A stretch of DNA of 64,000 bases, from contig JAPWGK010000021.1 of assembly GCA_029641185.1 (NCBI GenBank), forward strand, positions 434,001 to 498,000, in the 5' to 3' direction. Source of the DNA: Pseudofabraea citricarpa (lineage: Eukaryota; Ascomycota; Leotiomycetes; Helotiales; Dermateaceae). The translations under genes and the position numbers were made by a program. The notes beneath the pieces were generated by a model that worked only from the letters and a program-made list of their open reading frames with translations, did no database searches and was not told where the DNA came from. This document shows, piece after piece, positions 46,021-57,540 of the stretch (positions are counted from its first letter, which is position 1; every line of letters begins with the position of its first letter).

Positions 46021-47317
46021 ATTATTTATGCAGGTTGATCAGGAATGGCCTCGGAAATGTTGTGAGGGATGGGAGGTTGATGGGTAGGAGATGATATTGG
46101 GAGAATCCAAACTGGTTACATTTTAGAGAACGATGAGAAAAGTGATATCGAGACGAGCGACGCGAACCGTTGGTATGATATGAGGTCTTAGGCACGACTC
46201 ACGACTTGACGCTACTGTGTTTGTACTTATTATGTATGGGAGAGCTTCACTTTCCTTCTCGTCATGGAGCTTGAGCATGAACTTGGACTTGCGAGGGTTA
46301 TATGATGCGTTGCTTTAGTCTATGCGTCTGGTTTTTTCACAAAATACATAACCATTAATACTGTCCCAGGCCCGGTGCTCGTGAGTGACTAAACGCTTAT
46401 CGATGGCAGAGAATGAATGGCTGGCACGCCAGTCCAACGTAGTGGAGTAAGTGCCCTTGGCGACGATAATAATAGGGGGCACGGATAAACATTCCCTCCC
46501 AACCTGTCCAAGACTCCAACCTCGCCATTGTCCAACGACGATCATGCATCTCGCACCTCCCAAGCCAATTCGACGTTTCCAGGCCGCGTCGACCGGTAGA
46601 TATTATTGCACGAGCGGAATGGCCGTTGGAATGGGAGGAAACTCTACTGCTATGATCTCCGCTCCGTACAGTATATGCTGACCACGTCAGAAGTGACTGC
46701 AAATTACGTTCGTCCGACTTGACCTTTATGCAGTGATTGTGTGCAGTGGATCAGATCACATTTGGAGTCATGGATAATAACTTAATATCTTGCCCCCTTT
46801 CGGCACTGCTCAGGTCGCTTGAAGCTCGCAGCACGCCAGATCCAATCACAGACACTGACTCGCTCGGCTTCCTTCAACCCCTGAACCTTCATTTCAAGCT
46901 TCCCATCCACGGCCACGCTCCCCCAAGCAAGGGCTTCTGCTCTCGATTGTCCGTTTTCCCCTCCCTCTCCTAATCATGTTCTTGTGCCTCGTTGCTTGAC
47001 CCGTTTGCTCAGCAGCTGCCGCTCTTTTACTTGCGCGTCGAGTTCTGAATTTTGTCCGTCATTACTTGCATGGAACACCCTCGTTGTTGCTGTTTATAAA
47101 CACCTCCTGCTCCTTGTTGAAACGGCGCTTCTCCATTCGCGACAGTCAGTCGATTCGAGCGAACCAGATCGTGGGATCCTTCCCAGATCCACGAATCTCG
47201 GCCCTCTCAAGCACGCCAAGTTGATCCGAGGTCGTTGAAGTGAAGGTTGGAGAGAGGGCGCCCTGCAGCTTGCCTGCATTCCTCGCCGTTGTCACGGCCT
47301 TCTGAGTTTGACCGACT
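46021..47317. other. Intergenic region upstream of the TBC gene
   Basis: No gene supported in 1.3 kb. Frames on both strands are short and domainless. The C/T-rich half (about 46840-47310) probably holds the promoter and leader of the Rab-GAP gene. Confidence 0.5.
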
Positions 47318-50300
47318 ATGAGCCATCACAAGGAGAATACTCAACCCCAAGTCGAAGGGATGGAGGCCCAAGCTATGCCGCATGACTCCATGGTCACCGT
47401 ACGTTTGTCCGAGCCTCCAGTCTTGTCTGTCGATACTGCCATTGTTACGAAACCACTCGAGGTACACCAAGAGGACGAGGAAGGAACTGAGAAGGACGAC
47501 GACTCACTCGAGCAGGCAACACCTGATCCCTCACTCGAGCAGACCCAGGATGATATCGTAGAGGAGTCACCAACCATCACGATGAGAGACCCCTACGGCA
47601 ACGAAGTCCCAAGTCCTACGGGATCAGAAGATGCTTCCCCAGATGCTCGATCACGGAGTGGTAGTGCAAGCTCGGCAGCATCTGAAGACCCAGAGGTCAA
47701 CTGGGAGAACCTGGAGAAGACTGAGGAGCAGGAGCCTCGCAGTGAGGATTCTGACGACGTAAGACGCGTACACACTGTTATTCTCAGACTCTTGCTAACT
47801 TGACAGTCTACTGCTCTGCTACTGGCTAGACTTGAGCAGGAGAACAACCTCATAGCTACGAACCCGAAATCCGGTATTGTCAAAGTACAAAGCCCCATCG
47901 AGAAGACCCGTGCCCGAGGCATGTCACGACCGCCTTCCATACAACAACTGAAGAAGCTCGTCAATGGACCAACCCCTTCAGCACTTCGATACTCAGCTTT
48001 ACCCCCTCCACCTATGACCGACCTTGAGTTCTGGGGTGCGCTAGTACAAGATTATACCCGGACGGCCCAATGTCTGCCGACACTGTTATCGAAGAAGATC
48101 AGGGCTGGTGTGCCACCACCGTTACGAGGGGTAGTATGGCAGAGTATGTCTGGTGCCAGGGATAGATTATTGGAAGACCAATTTGACAGGCTATGTCTGG
48201 AGTCCAGTCCTTATGAAGGCATTATCGGAAAGGACCTTGGGAGAAGTTTCCCTGGTGTGGATATGTTCCGTGATCCAGAGGGTGACGGACAACGCATGCT
48301 CGGAAGAGTATTGAAGTGCTTCTCTCTGTATGATCACAAGATTGGTTATTGTCAGGGTCTTGGCTTTCTTGTTGGCCCTCTGCTCATGCACATGGGTGAT
48401 AAGCAAGCATTCTGTGTGCTTGTTCGGTAAGCCACGCGCCGTTCCTCAAACCTACTGACATGCTAACTTAACTAGACTGATGGAAAACTATGATTTACGA
48501 AACTGCTTTCTTCCCGACCTCTCGGGTCTCCATGTTCGGATCTATCAATTCCGAGAACTGTTAAAGCAACACCTGCCCAATCTCTCAGCACATCTCGACT
48601 TCCTCCAGGTGGAGCCGGCCTATGTGTCGCAGTGGTTTTTGTCGTTCTTTGCAACGACATGTCCGCTTCCGATGCTCTTCCGTATCTACGATGTCATCTT
48701 TGCTGAAGGAGCCTCCGAGACGATTATGAGAGTAGCGTTGTCTTTGATGCGAAAGAACGAAGAGAGGATAATTGCTTGCACCGAATTCGAGGATGTCATG
48801 CAGTTGTTACTGTCGAGAGGACTCTGGGACTGCTATCATTATAATGCTGATGAGTTTGTCAACGACTTTGTGGGGCTTACTGGCGTTGTCACGCATGAGA
48901 GCCTTCAAGCCCTGGAGTTGAGTTATAGGGCCTCGCAGGCTGCTGATGTAGCAGCCCCGTCAGAAGCCGTCTCATCGGCATCCCGGTTCCTGGGTCGCTT
49001 ATGGTCTGGATCAAACTCGTCCACAAAATCTACAAACTTAAGTCCGAGTCCTGGTTTAATAGCACCATCACGACCTGTCAGTTTCCTTCGCCGGTCTCCA
49101 TCAAAACAGAGTATCGCTTCCACACTAAATTCCATGGAGGGCAGTGCTTCCGAAAGCATTGCAAGCCATGCCTCGACCGCCACAGATGCGACATCAATAT
49201 CACGAGATTCGGCCATGGATGGCGCTTCCATGCGAGGACAGTCTATGATGAACAAGAAGGACAAGAACCTTCACAGCCAAATCGAGGACTTATTGACGGC
49301 ATTAAGTGAGATGCAAAGAGACCACGCTATCCTCGCCACTCAACTACAACACGAACGGGAAGAACGGGAAGAGGATCGCAACGCCGTTCGATCATTACTC
49401 GATGGGCTTCGCAAGAAGAGCAGTTTGGATACTGTCACAAGTGCAGACAGCGAAGGAAGTCTGGAAACTGTCAAACCAAAGACGGACGAGGAGAATTCAG
49501 ATGATACCATAAATCAGGAGATCGCTTCACCTGAAACGACGCCTACCACGGAATTAAGCGAAGACGACGCTGTCAATCATGCACCTACAGCCGACGAACT
49601 CTCCACTTTGCTTGACGTTGTTGAAGACCGTTTTACAGCTCCTGTAGATAACCGCCGCTCGTCAGTCCTTCAAACGAAATCACAACTCAGAGATGAACTA
49701 GTCCGCTCAAAAGAACAACTGATCATTGAGGTTTCTAAATCGCAGGCTTACAATCGACAAATAGCCGAACATGAGCAAGAGATTTCGAATCTCAAGGAAG
49801 AGTTGAAGAGAGAACATGCCCATATCCGGCACAATCACACAGAACGACAGCGTTTGGAAAAGCAGGTTCAAGAGCTGAACCAGAAGATCCGAAAGAACTC
49901 GAATACAGCAACGACTCCAGATGGCACCGTGAACAATGAGAATGAATGGCCTGCTCGAAGTTCAGCTCCAACTGGATTGCGACAGCTAAAGCTAGGTCGA
50001 GCAAATTCCAACCGTAGCCAGCATTCCGTCTTCAACAAGAGAACAAGCAGTTTAAATACTGCCCCTGGTTTGAGATTAAACATGAACCCGAGCGACACCC
50101 CTGTGCCTTCTTCGGAGCCCTCACCAACGAAACAAACAAGTCACGATACCGATGCATTAGTGCTCGAACTTGTTCAGGCCAAAACAGCCGAAGCAGTTGC
50201 CCGACAAGAAGCAGAGGAATCGAAGCAGAAACTGGAAGCTATGAGGAAGATGCTAGGTATTGGCAGCGGTGAGAGCTTGGGTGCCAACCTAGGCCACCGA

Positions 50301-50489
50301 GCTAGTCCTAGCCAGCCTGTTGTCCCCCTTGAACGCAGTGGTACCTTCTCAGGTTACTTGACTGGAAAGACAGCACCCAAAGTCGAGGTCAAAGAAGCTA
50401 CCCCTATTGCAGCACCTGCAGCTACGGGCGGGTTCTGGGGCGGCTGGGGTAAAAGAGCAGTGAGCACGACCACGGCACGCTCGACGTGA
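47318..50489 (+). CDS. TBC-domain Rab GTPase-activating protein (Gyp5/Evi5-like)
   Basis: Three exons (47318-47758, 47807-48426, 48476-50489) with introns of 48 and 49 bp give 1024 residues. An acidic Ser-rich N-terminus precedes the TBC domain (about 240-455). The TBC signatures are KIRAGVPPPLRGVVW, IIGKDLGRSF with the catalytic Arg (about 294), and IGYCQGLGFLVGPLL with the catalytic Gln; SQWFLSFFATTCP and IYDVIFAEG lie downstream. The C-terminal half is disordered and Ser-rich with two coiled coils (about 621-665, and around 755-845). These proteins speed GTP hydrolysis by Rab/Ypt GTPases on Golgi and secretory membranes. The TBC plus C-terminal coiled-coil layout is that of yeast Gyp5 and animal EVI5. 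The exact Rab target cannot be told from sequence. Confidence 0.92.
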
Positions 50490-50925
50490 TAGCAAACGGC
50501 CGTACTTATGTTTGACGTTAAAGAATGCATGCAATATGACGGAAGCGAAGCGAGTGACATTGGTGTATGCCAGCAAGCGAGCCGCAGGTGTGGGTGTGGC
50601 TTTTCCTTTTTTTTTTTTGGGTGGGGATTGAAATGAAATTTGTAGATACGATACCCGGAGTGTTTTTATTGAGAGGAGAGGAAGAAGAAGAATTAGATTT
50701 ATGAGAATCGTCAAGGGTGGGAGTGGGAGTGCGAGTGGTGAGAGGGGACTTGTAGAGATGATGAATGAGAAAAAGAGAGGAGAAGATTAGATGAGACGAG
50801 ATGATCTTTCTTTCGTCTTTTTGATTTTTTTTTTCTCTCTTCTTCTCTGTCCTTTCCCTGGGTGTGGATGTAGAAGAGAAGAGAAGGATGTGGTTAGGAT
50901 GGATGGTTGGATGAACATCAAACAA

Positions 50926-50957
<32 letters not shown>

Positions 50958-51494
50958 GTTACATATTATAGTAGTTAGCTAGCTAGCTACCTAGCTAGGA
51001 GTGGAGCTAAGTTGTACGGTATAACGAGAGGTAGAATAGAAACAGGGGGGGGGGGGAATTGGACAAGAGAAATTTCCTGCACCTCCAAAAAATGTCTTTT
51101 CGTCTGTTTGTTTATGATGTGTGATGGATGTGGAATTTATTCAAACTTGGTTTCTGTTGTTAGGAATCAGAAGGTCAAAGATTAAATCGCCGTCCCCTTC
51201 CTTAACTCTTCCCCTTGCTTTTTCTTCTTCTTCTTTTCTTCTTCCCCTCTGCCTTCATTCTTGTTCTTACTATATTCTTACTCGTACTCGTAGTACTAAC
51301 AACACCACCTATCAACCTCGCCTCGCGCTCTCTTCAGCGACGTAGTTCGGCACTGAGGAATAACTCTCTCTCTCTCTCTCTCTCTCTTTCATTGCTTGAT
51401 ATATTATAATATCATTTGAAATTTATTTGACCTAGTTTTAAATTTATTTTATTTTATTTTACTATTAGGAACGAGACAGATCACGCGAGATAGA
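50490..51494. other. Convergent intergenic region with simple repeats
   Basis: No gene supported. It holds a (GA)n run (about 50930-50956), AGCT units with ACCTAGCT (about 50976-50998), a poly-G tract (about 51046-51056), a (CT)n run (about 51364-51387) and A/T-rich DNA. It probably contains 3' UTRs of both flanking genes. Confidence 0.6.
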
Positions 51495-54400
51495 TCAAGT
51501 CGTCTTCTTCCCTGCTCCCGCTCCCTCCTTTTCTCTTTGTTTTTCTCTGCTTCTGTTCTTGTTCTTGCTCACGCCAACACCACCAGCACCCATTGATCGC
51601 GCGCTCTCCTCAGCCACCCAGCTCATGCGCCGCGTGCGGACCCGCTGCAGCGAGCGCGGGATATCCATCTCTCGTTCTCTTTCGATGGCTTCTGGCGTGG
51701 ATGATGTGTTGTCCGTGGTTGTCTTCGTCTTGCTTCCGCCTTCACCACTGCCACTACCACTACCACCACCACTCCCGCTCCCGCTCCCGATGCGGAAGGT
51801 GCTTCTTTTTCTTATGGGTGTTGGGGTTGATGATGCTGGTGATGGGCTGGTTGGCGGTGGTGGTGGTGAAGGAGGGGAGGGAGAATGTGTGGGCTTAGAT
51901 CTGATTTCAGGCATTGTATCTCTCTCTTCTTCTTCGTCATTGTCTTCTTCTTCATGTTCATGCTCGTGTTCATGTTCGTGAGCTAGTTTGTGATGCAGGT
52001 TCTCATTCGCGAGAGGCTGTACGCGATCGATGTACTCGCGATACGTCGGGCGCGTCAACAAGCCGCTCCGGAACTCGTTGGCGCCCACGAGCAGCTTCGT
52101 CAGGTCGATCAGCTCTTCCAGGTACTCGATGACTTCGACCTGGCCGGCTGAGGCGGCGTTCCACGAGAGGTATTTCTGGCGCACGAGCCGCTTGAGGATC
52201 GTCTGCTCGATGTCTATCTCGCTGTGCGTGTGGGCGTGGGTGTGGTTTTTGTGCTTGGGCGGCTCGGAGTGAGAGTCGAGAATGACAGAACGCACGCGGT
52301 TGATCATGCGTAGGTGAGCGAGACGGGCCGATGGGAGGAATTGTGGGAGTGGGAGTTTGGTGAGGAGCGCCGAGTGGACGGCGAACAGGATGAGCGTTAT
52401 GCTCCCGGCAACGTTGCGGCGGTACGAGAAGACTTGGGTATTGAGTTCTTCGAGTACACCAGAGCCATACTCGTGTCGGAGGTGGAGCATGTTGTCCATC
52501 TTGTCGACGATGGCGTGGAGTACGTATAATATCTCAGCGTAGATGAGAGCCAGTCCCGCAAAGGAGCCTTTGAGGCGCGGTTCGTTGTCGCAGAATGGCA
52601 GGAAAGTCTCAGCGGCTGAGAGGGCACCTTCAGCTTTTGCTTTTGCTCTCGAGAACCGAGCTGACACGATCAAGGAGGATGCAGAGAGATTGGTCTCTGC
52701 TTCGATGCCGTATGCGAGACAGCTCTCCATCTCGCTGATCTGTAGTAGTGATGATGCGAGAGATTCTACAAGTCGATCACGGGCCTTCACTGGGAACAGA
52801 ACTAATTCCACACCTAATGCGACAACGCCGCCGATGAGGAAGGCGATCAATCGCTTGAGGAAGTTTTCTGTCGCTGAACCAGGAATTGTACCATCTGCTG
52901 TCGCTATTTTCCCTTCGTATTAGCTTCAGCTCTACTTGGAAAAAATGTAGAAACACATACCTAGTGCTACGATGCACATTGACACGATAGAAACCATACC
53001 TGCCTTGATGTATTTTGATCCTAGCTGAATATAAGCCGATGGGATGATACCAATCACAAGCATAGCGACAATCACAATTCGATTCCCGTTCCCTGCCTCG
53101 TATGCTGCGTATCCCCAGACACAACCGAGTGTAGTCCCGACAGCTCTGAGTATAAAAACGCTGACGGATGTCCCTATGGCTACTTCAGTGATAAGCACTA
53201 GCTGTAATGCTGCCCAGACACCCCTATTTAATGAGTACCAAGTATTCCATTGGTGGAGAAATGCTGGCCAGGTTACGAGAAGGACTGCGATTGCCATCTT
53301 GAGTGCATATAGCACATCCTCACTTGTAGAAAGATACTCGAGAAAATCAGCTAGTCCATTTCGCAGTCGGTGGAGCAAATCACCCTCCTCTGCCTTTGGT
53401 TTTGCAACATATCTCCGTCGTGACACTGGCTTTGGCGAGCGAGAGGTTTTTGGTGTGCCGGTTTCGATATCCTTCTTTGAAATAAGATCATCTTTGCTAT
53501 TTGTTGTTGAGTTATCTTCGTTGGCATCTTCTCTCATAGTTCCAGTTCGAGCATCTTTTCGAGCCGTTGACGGTAGGGCGAGCGAATCCTCTTCTCCACC
53601 AGACATAAGCCATTTTTTCCATTTGATCTTGGGTGCCCACAATCTTCGTCGCTCGTGTCTTGCTTGTCGTTTTTCAACAATGATTCTAGAATGTCGTAGC
53701 ATCTCGAGAGTGTGCAAAGCTGCTTGGCGTAGATTAAGTAAGAATGATGAGATGAGGAAAGTCTCCATGCGTGGCATGATATCGACACCTGGAGTTTCAA
53801 GATTATGCAGAGCTGCGGCTCCCTCTAGTGCTGACGCTGAATCTCGGTCGAACTCTGCCATGGCTTCTGATAATATATCAACTCGTATGTCGATTTCCTG
53901 CAACTCGATCCCAGTAGGTGGCCGCGTCCCAGAAGGTAGCTTTGGAACATCATAACAATATGCAAGACAAGATGTGACAACGTCAACACTCCTATCAATC
54001 TTTTCTTGTAAATCCGCTAATGGCTTCGCAATACGATTGACGAGATACTTTAGCAACTCAACATCACCAAATTCAATCTCTTTTCTCGGCTTCACCAATT
54101 CCAGATCTTCCCTTTCGGACTCAAGACTTGGCCTCTTATCCTTCTTTTTCTTTCGTTTGCGTTTCTCTTTCTCCTTCGCTTCTCGCTTGTCGTCTGTGGA
54201 TTCGTCATTGGATTCTTCGCCTCGTGTGACAGGTCGTGAAGATTCATCGCCACTTTCACCATACAATTCCTCGGTTGGTCTCTGTAGTTGAGGCTGGTTG
54301 ACTTCTTTGTTATCATGTTCGTCGCCCATCAATGCGTACTTGCTCTCACAGGACCCTATCAGAGCAATTGTGTTTGCTACTAGCGCTTTCATCGACGTAT

Positions 54401-55421
54401 CACTGATAGGCTTGAGGTCCCGTGGTGGTAATACTGCATATGCAAGCTCGAAATTGCACTCAGTCTGCGCTGCCTTACAGCTTGCCAGTTTGGAACGTAA
54501 CTTGGCTTTGCTATCAGTCAATGACTTGAGCTTGACAGTTTTGGCAACGCTATCTCCTCCCTTTTCCTTCCCAAGCTTTGGCTCGTCTATCTTGGCCTTT
54601 TGGAATTTTGATAATATTCGTTCCATAAGAGGTTTATCGTCCTCTTTCTTTTTGGGTGGCTTTTCAGCCAGAGTAGGAGCCTGGGTGAGTTCGTTTTCTT
54701 CCTCCGTTTCTTGTTCTGAAGAGTCTTCCATCCTTCCTGCTATCTCAGCCGTATTGATGAAATACTTGCCCGCATCTCGCAACGCTCGCACAGTCTCTCC
54801 AAGAGTCTCGATAGTAGTAATACCAAGGAAGCTACTCGAGAACTCGGGAAATACAAGTGTGTTCACCAAAAGTAAGATCCCGGCAGCCAAAAGGACCGGA
54901 TATACCAATTGGGTAACACTCGTCGTTGTGACCTCTGTCGCAGTGCTGGTCAAGCTTACCACAGCTACAATGATCATGAGCAGAACAAAGATAAACAGGC
55001 GCGGAGTGTGTGACCGAAGAAATCCATGGACAAAGACGGCAACTACGAGAAAGAGGCCTCGGATAGTGTATGCTGCTGGAGGATTGGCGTTGTACACAAG
55101 ACTGGAGAGGAAGACGCCGAAAGTAGACCAAGCAACACCTAGGAGTGTCCCGGAGACGGCTAGAATCAATGCTTCAGCCATCATCCCAAACCGCCTTCCT
55201 GGATGACCGAAGACGGTAGTCATGGGTGCGAGATATGCAGCCCTGCCGAGTCTCTCAACAACGGCTGGTATCAAGGCCAAAATAACGGCAATTGTCGTGG
55301 CTAGAGTATTTTTCAATATTCTTTGCCATAGGTGGTTCGTTTGAAGGTTTGTCCAGATGGCTACAGCCCTCTTCTCAAGCCATTCTCCCCCCTTGTCCAT
55401 CATCTTCTTAGATTTGCCCAT
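51495..55421 (-). CDS. Large FUSC-type membrane protein (ER transporter 6TM/DUF2421 family)
   Basis: Two exons on the minus strand (52961-55421, 51495-52903) with a 57 bp intron give 1289 residues. The layout is that of fungal proteins annotated as putative ER transporter 6TM N-terminal plus DUF2421, in the aromatic acid exporter/fusaric acid resistance superfamily. A first block of about six membrane helices (35-195, from TLATTIAVILALIPAVV to GILLLVNTLVFP) precedes a long cytosolic part with charged stretches. A second helix block (about 700-850, from LKMAIAVLLVTWPAF to FLIGGVVALGVELVLF) is followed by a soluble C-terminal domain. The tail is unusual: HEHEHEHEHEEED, a Pro-rich run and a Gly/Ser run. 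Suggested role is export or intracellular transport of organic acids. The substrate is unknown. Confidence 0.9.
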
Positions 55422-55860
55422 GCCGAAAGCTTCTCAGAGATAACCGGACCCTTTCCAACCAGTCGAGCCTCGATCGAGGATCATGTTCTTAACTTTATTG
55501 ACAAAGAAGATAAAAAAACCCCTTTCCACCCACAAGGCATTTGAAATAAAATCACATACAAGGCTGAAGGAATCCTTTCGGAAAATATGTACAAGAAAGC
55601 ATGACGCCGAAAGAGTGGGACCGTAAGTAAAAATAGGAGAATCGGCGGGAGATTGTAAAATTGTGATATTGGCTGCACGCACGGCCTTTGTTGGCGACCG
55701 TACACCCCACCAACTCCGTCATTCCCACCTCCTCCTCGGCAGCCTTCCGACAAGTCAGACATACCCCGTCAAGTCCTCGAGTCAAAGATCAGTTGACAAT
55801 TTTGGCTTCTTTTCCACTATCCACAACTTCCATCGGGAGCAAGACAAGCTCGAGGAAATC
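55422..55860. other. Divergent promoter FUSC-type gene / ist1
   Basis: No gene supported. About 440 bases between two divergent starts, with no strong TATA element. C/T-rich on the ist1 side. Confidence 0.55.
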
Positions 55861-56816
55861 ATGGCGCCTTCATCGACCATTATTGTAAGTCTGCGCTGTT
55901 GTCGCAAGGCTCACTGGCACTAATCAGGCTCCAGACGAAGCTGAAGGTACAGCTGAAGCTATCCATCGCCCGTTTGCGAATGGTCCAGCAGAAAGATGAA
56001 GCAGTCTCCAAGCAGCAGAGAAGAGCCATGGCCGAGTTACTCAAAGCTGGCAAGATTGAGTCGGCGCGCATTCGTGTCGAGAATATCATCCGTTCTGACA
56101 TCACCACCGAGCTCCACGAGATCCTCGAATTATACTGCGAACTACTTCTGGCGCGAACTGGCCTTATGGAGTCACCGATATGCGATCCAGGGTTGGAGGA
56201 GGCAGTACGCAGCTTGATCTACTCTGCGCCTAGAACAGAGATCAAGGAGTTGGCACAAGTACGGGTCTTACTAGTGGACAAATATGGGAAGGAATTCGCC
56301 CTTGATGCTATGGAAGGAAATGGAGTCAGTGAGAAGGTGCTGAAGAAGTTAGAGGTGACTCCACCAGCGCAGAGGCTGGTCGAGGGATACTTAGAGGAGA
56401 TCGCTAGAACATATGAAGTCGACTGGCCCAAGAAGCCCGATGAGGCATTGGGAGCTCCACCAGAATATGATGACGACGATGACGACGAGAATCCAAGTGG
56501 TGGACAGGCCCAGAAGAATCTCGAAGCGCCGATAGCTGCGGACGGGAAGGTAGAGGAGGAGAGGGAACAGTTGAGCAAGGCTACACCACCGAGGAATTTT
56601 GGTCCTGCGAGCCCACTGAGAGTTAACCCACCAAGTCCCAGCACTGACAACTTGCATCCCAGGGTAAAGGTTGGATCATTGGATTTGAAACCATCCCCTA
56701 AAGTACAGGCTGCTGCAACGCAAAAGAAAGGAATCGAAAGCAAAGGGCCTGTAGGAGGCACAATTCCAGACGTTGATGAGCTGGCCAAGCGATTTGCAGC
56801 GTTGGCTAAGAGATAA
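55861..56816 (+). CDS. ist1: Ist1, ESCRT-III-associated regulator of Vps4
   Basis: Exons 55861-55884 and 55935-56816 with a 50 bp intron give 301 residues starting MAPSSTII. The first exon encodes only eight residues. The acceptor must be CTCCAG (ending 55934) rather than the AATCAG eight bases earlier, because only it continues into TKLKVQLKLSIARLRMVQQK, the start of the Ist1 helical core. The core (about 9-175) includes KQQRRAMAELLKAGKIESAR and ENIIRSDITTELHEILELYC, typical of Ist1. A Pro/Ser/Asp-rich linker follows, and the end has DVDELAKRFAAL, a MIM-like helix that would bind the MIT domain of Vps4. By family it acts on endosomal membranes in multivesicular body sorting and in cell division. 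Confidence 0.93.
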
Positions 56817-57540
56817 ATCCTGTTGAGTAAATGTGATAGGAGTTAGGCGTAGGCATATAGTATCCATAGCGATGATATCTTTGTTGGTATCTCAGAATAA
56901 AGCAATCGACCAAGCACGTCTTCGCTCTCTGTTTCTGTTACAGGAAAAGTCTGGCTCTATAAGTGCTCTTTCTCAATTCTTGATCGTGAGATCTGTCCCT
57001 AATTACCCCATGAAATTCGCCCTGCATTATTTTGAGGCGGATACTTTGAAGAATTCCATTGCTAGCAACACTAGCTAACTTAAACCCGCTGTGAGATGAT
57101 GTCTGTGCCGCCTCGGGTGTTTTGGAGTAAGCGGTCACACATATTTTTCTGATTTTTATCATTCATAATCCGCTGAGCCGGATGGACAATTGTATCGATA
57201 AGTACGATAAAGAGCAATGACATGAAAAGACTCCTCTGCTTTGTTATCGTCAAGCGAGTTGTTATTTTGAGCTGGCAGTGGAGAGTGCCTGCAGCGGGGA
57301 GCTCGCCTGAGGCCGCAACATTGTTCTTCCATGATCGCGTCGTCAAGCGCCTGTAAACAATCAAGGACAATCGAGAGCAATCATCTACCACCCACCTCCA
57401 GTATTCGACAACCCACGACAAACCGCCACTACCCGACCTCGAATTGTAGTACGACATGTTCTTATGATCCCGAGATAACCACGACGCCATCAATTTTGCT
57501 TTTACAACTCCTCGACGCGCATTCCTTTGCTCCATGAGCA
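56817..57540. other. Intergenic region between ist1 and the INCENP gene
   Basis: No gene supported. A minus-strand frame overlapping 57080-57541 has no domain. The final 200 bases, C/A-rich, look like leader sequence for the gene at 57541. Confidence 0.5.

Noticed and set aside
54298..55206. 302-codon plus-strand frame opposite the FUSC-type gene
   Set aside because: Shadow of the spliced, domain-bearing minus-strand gene.
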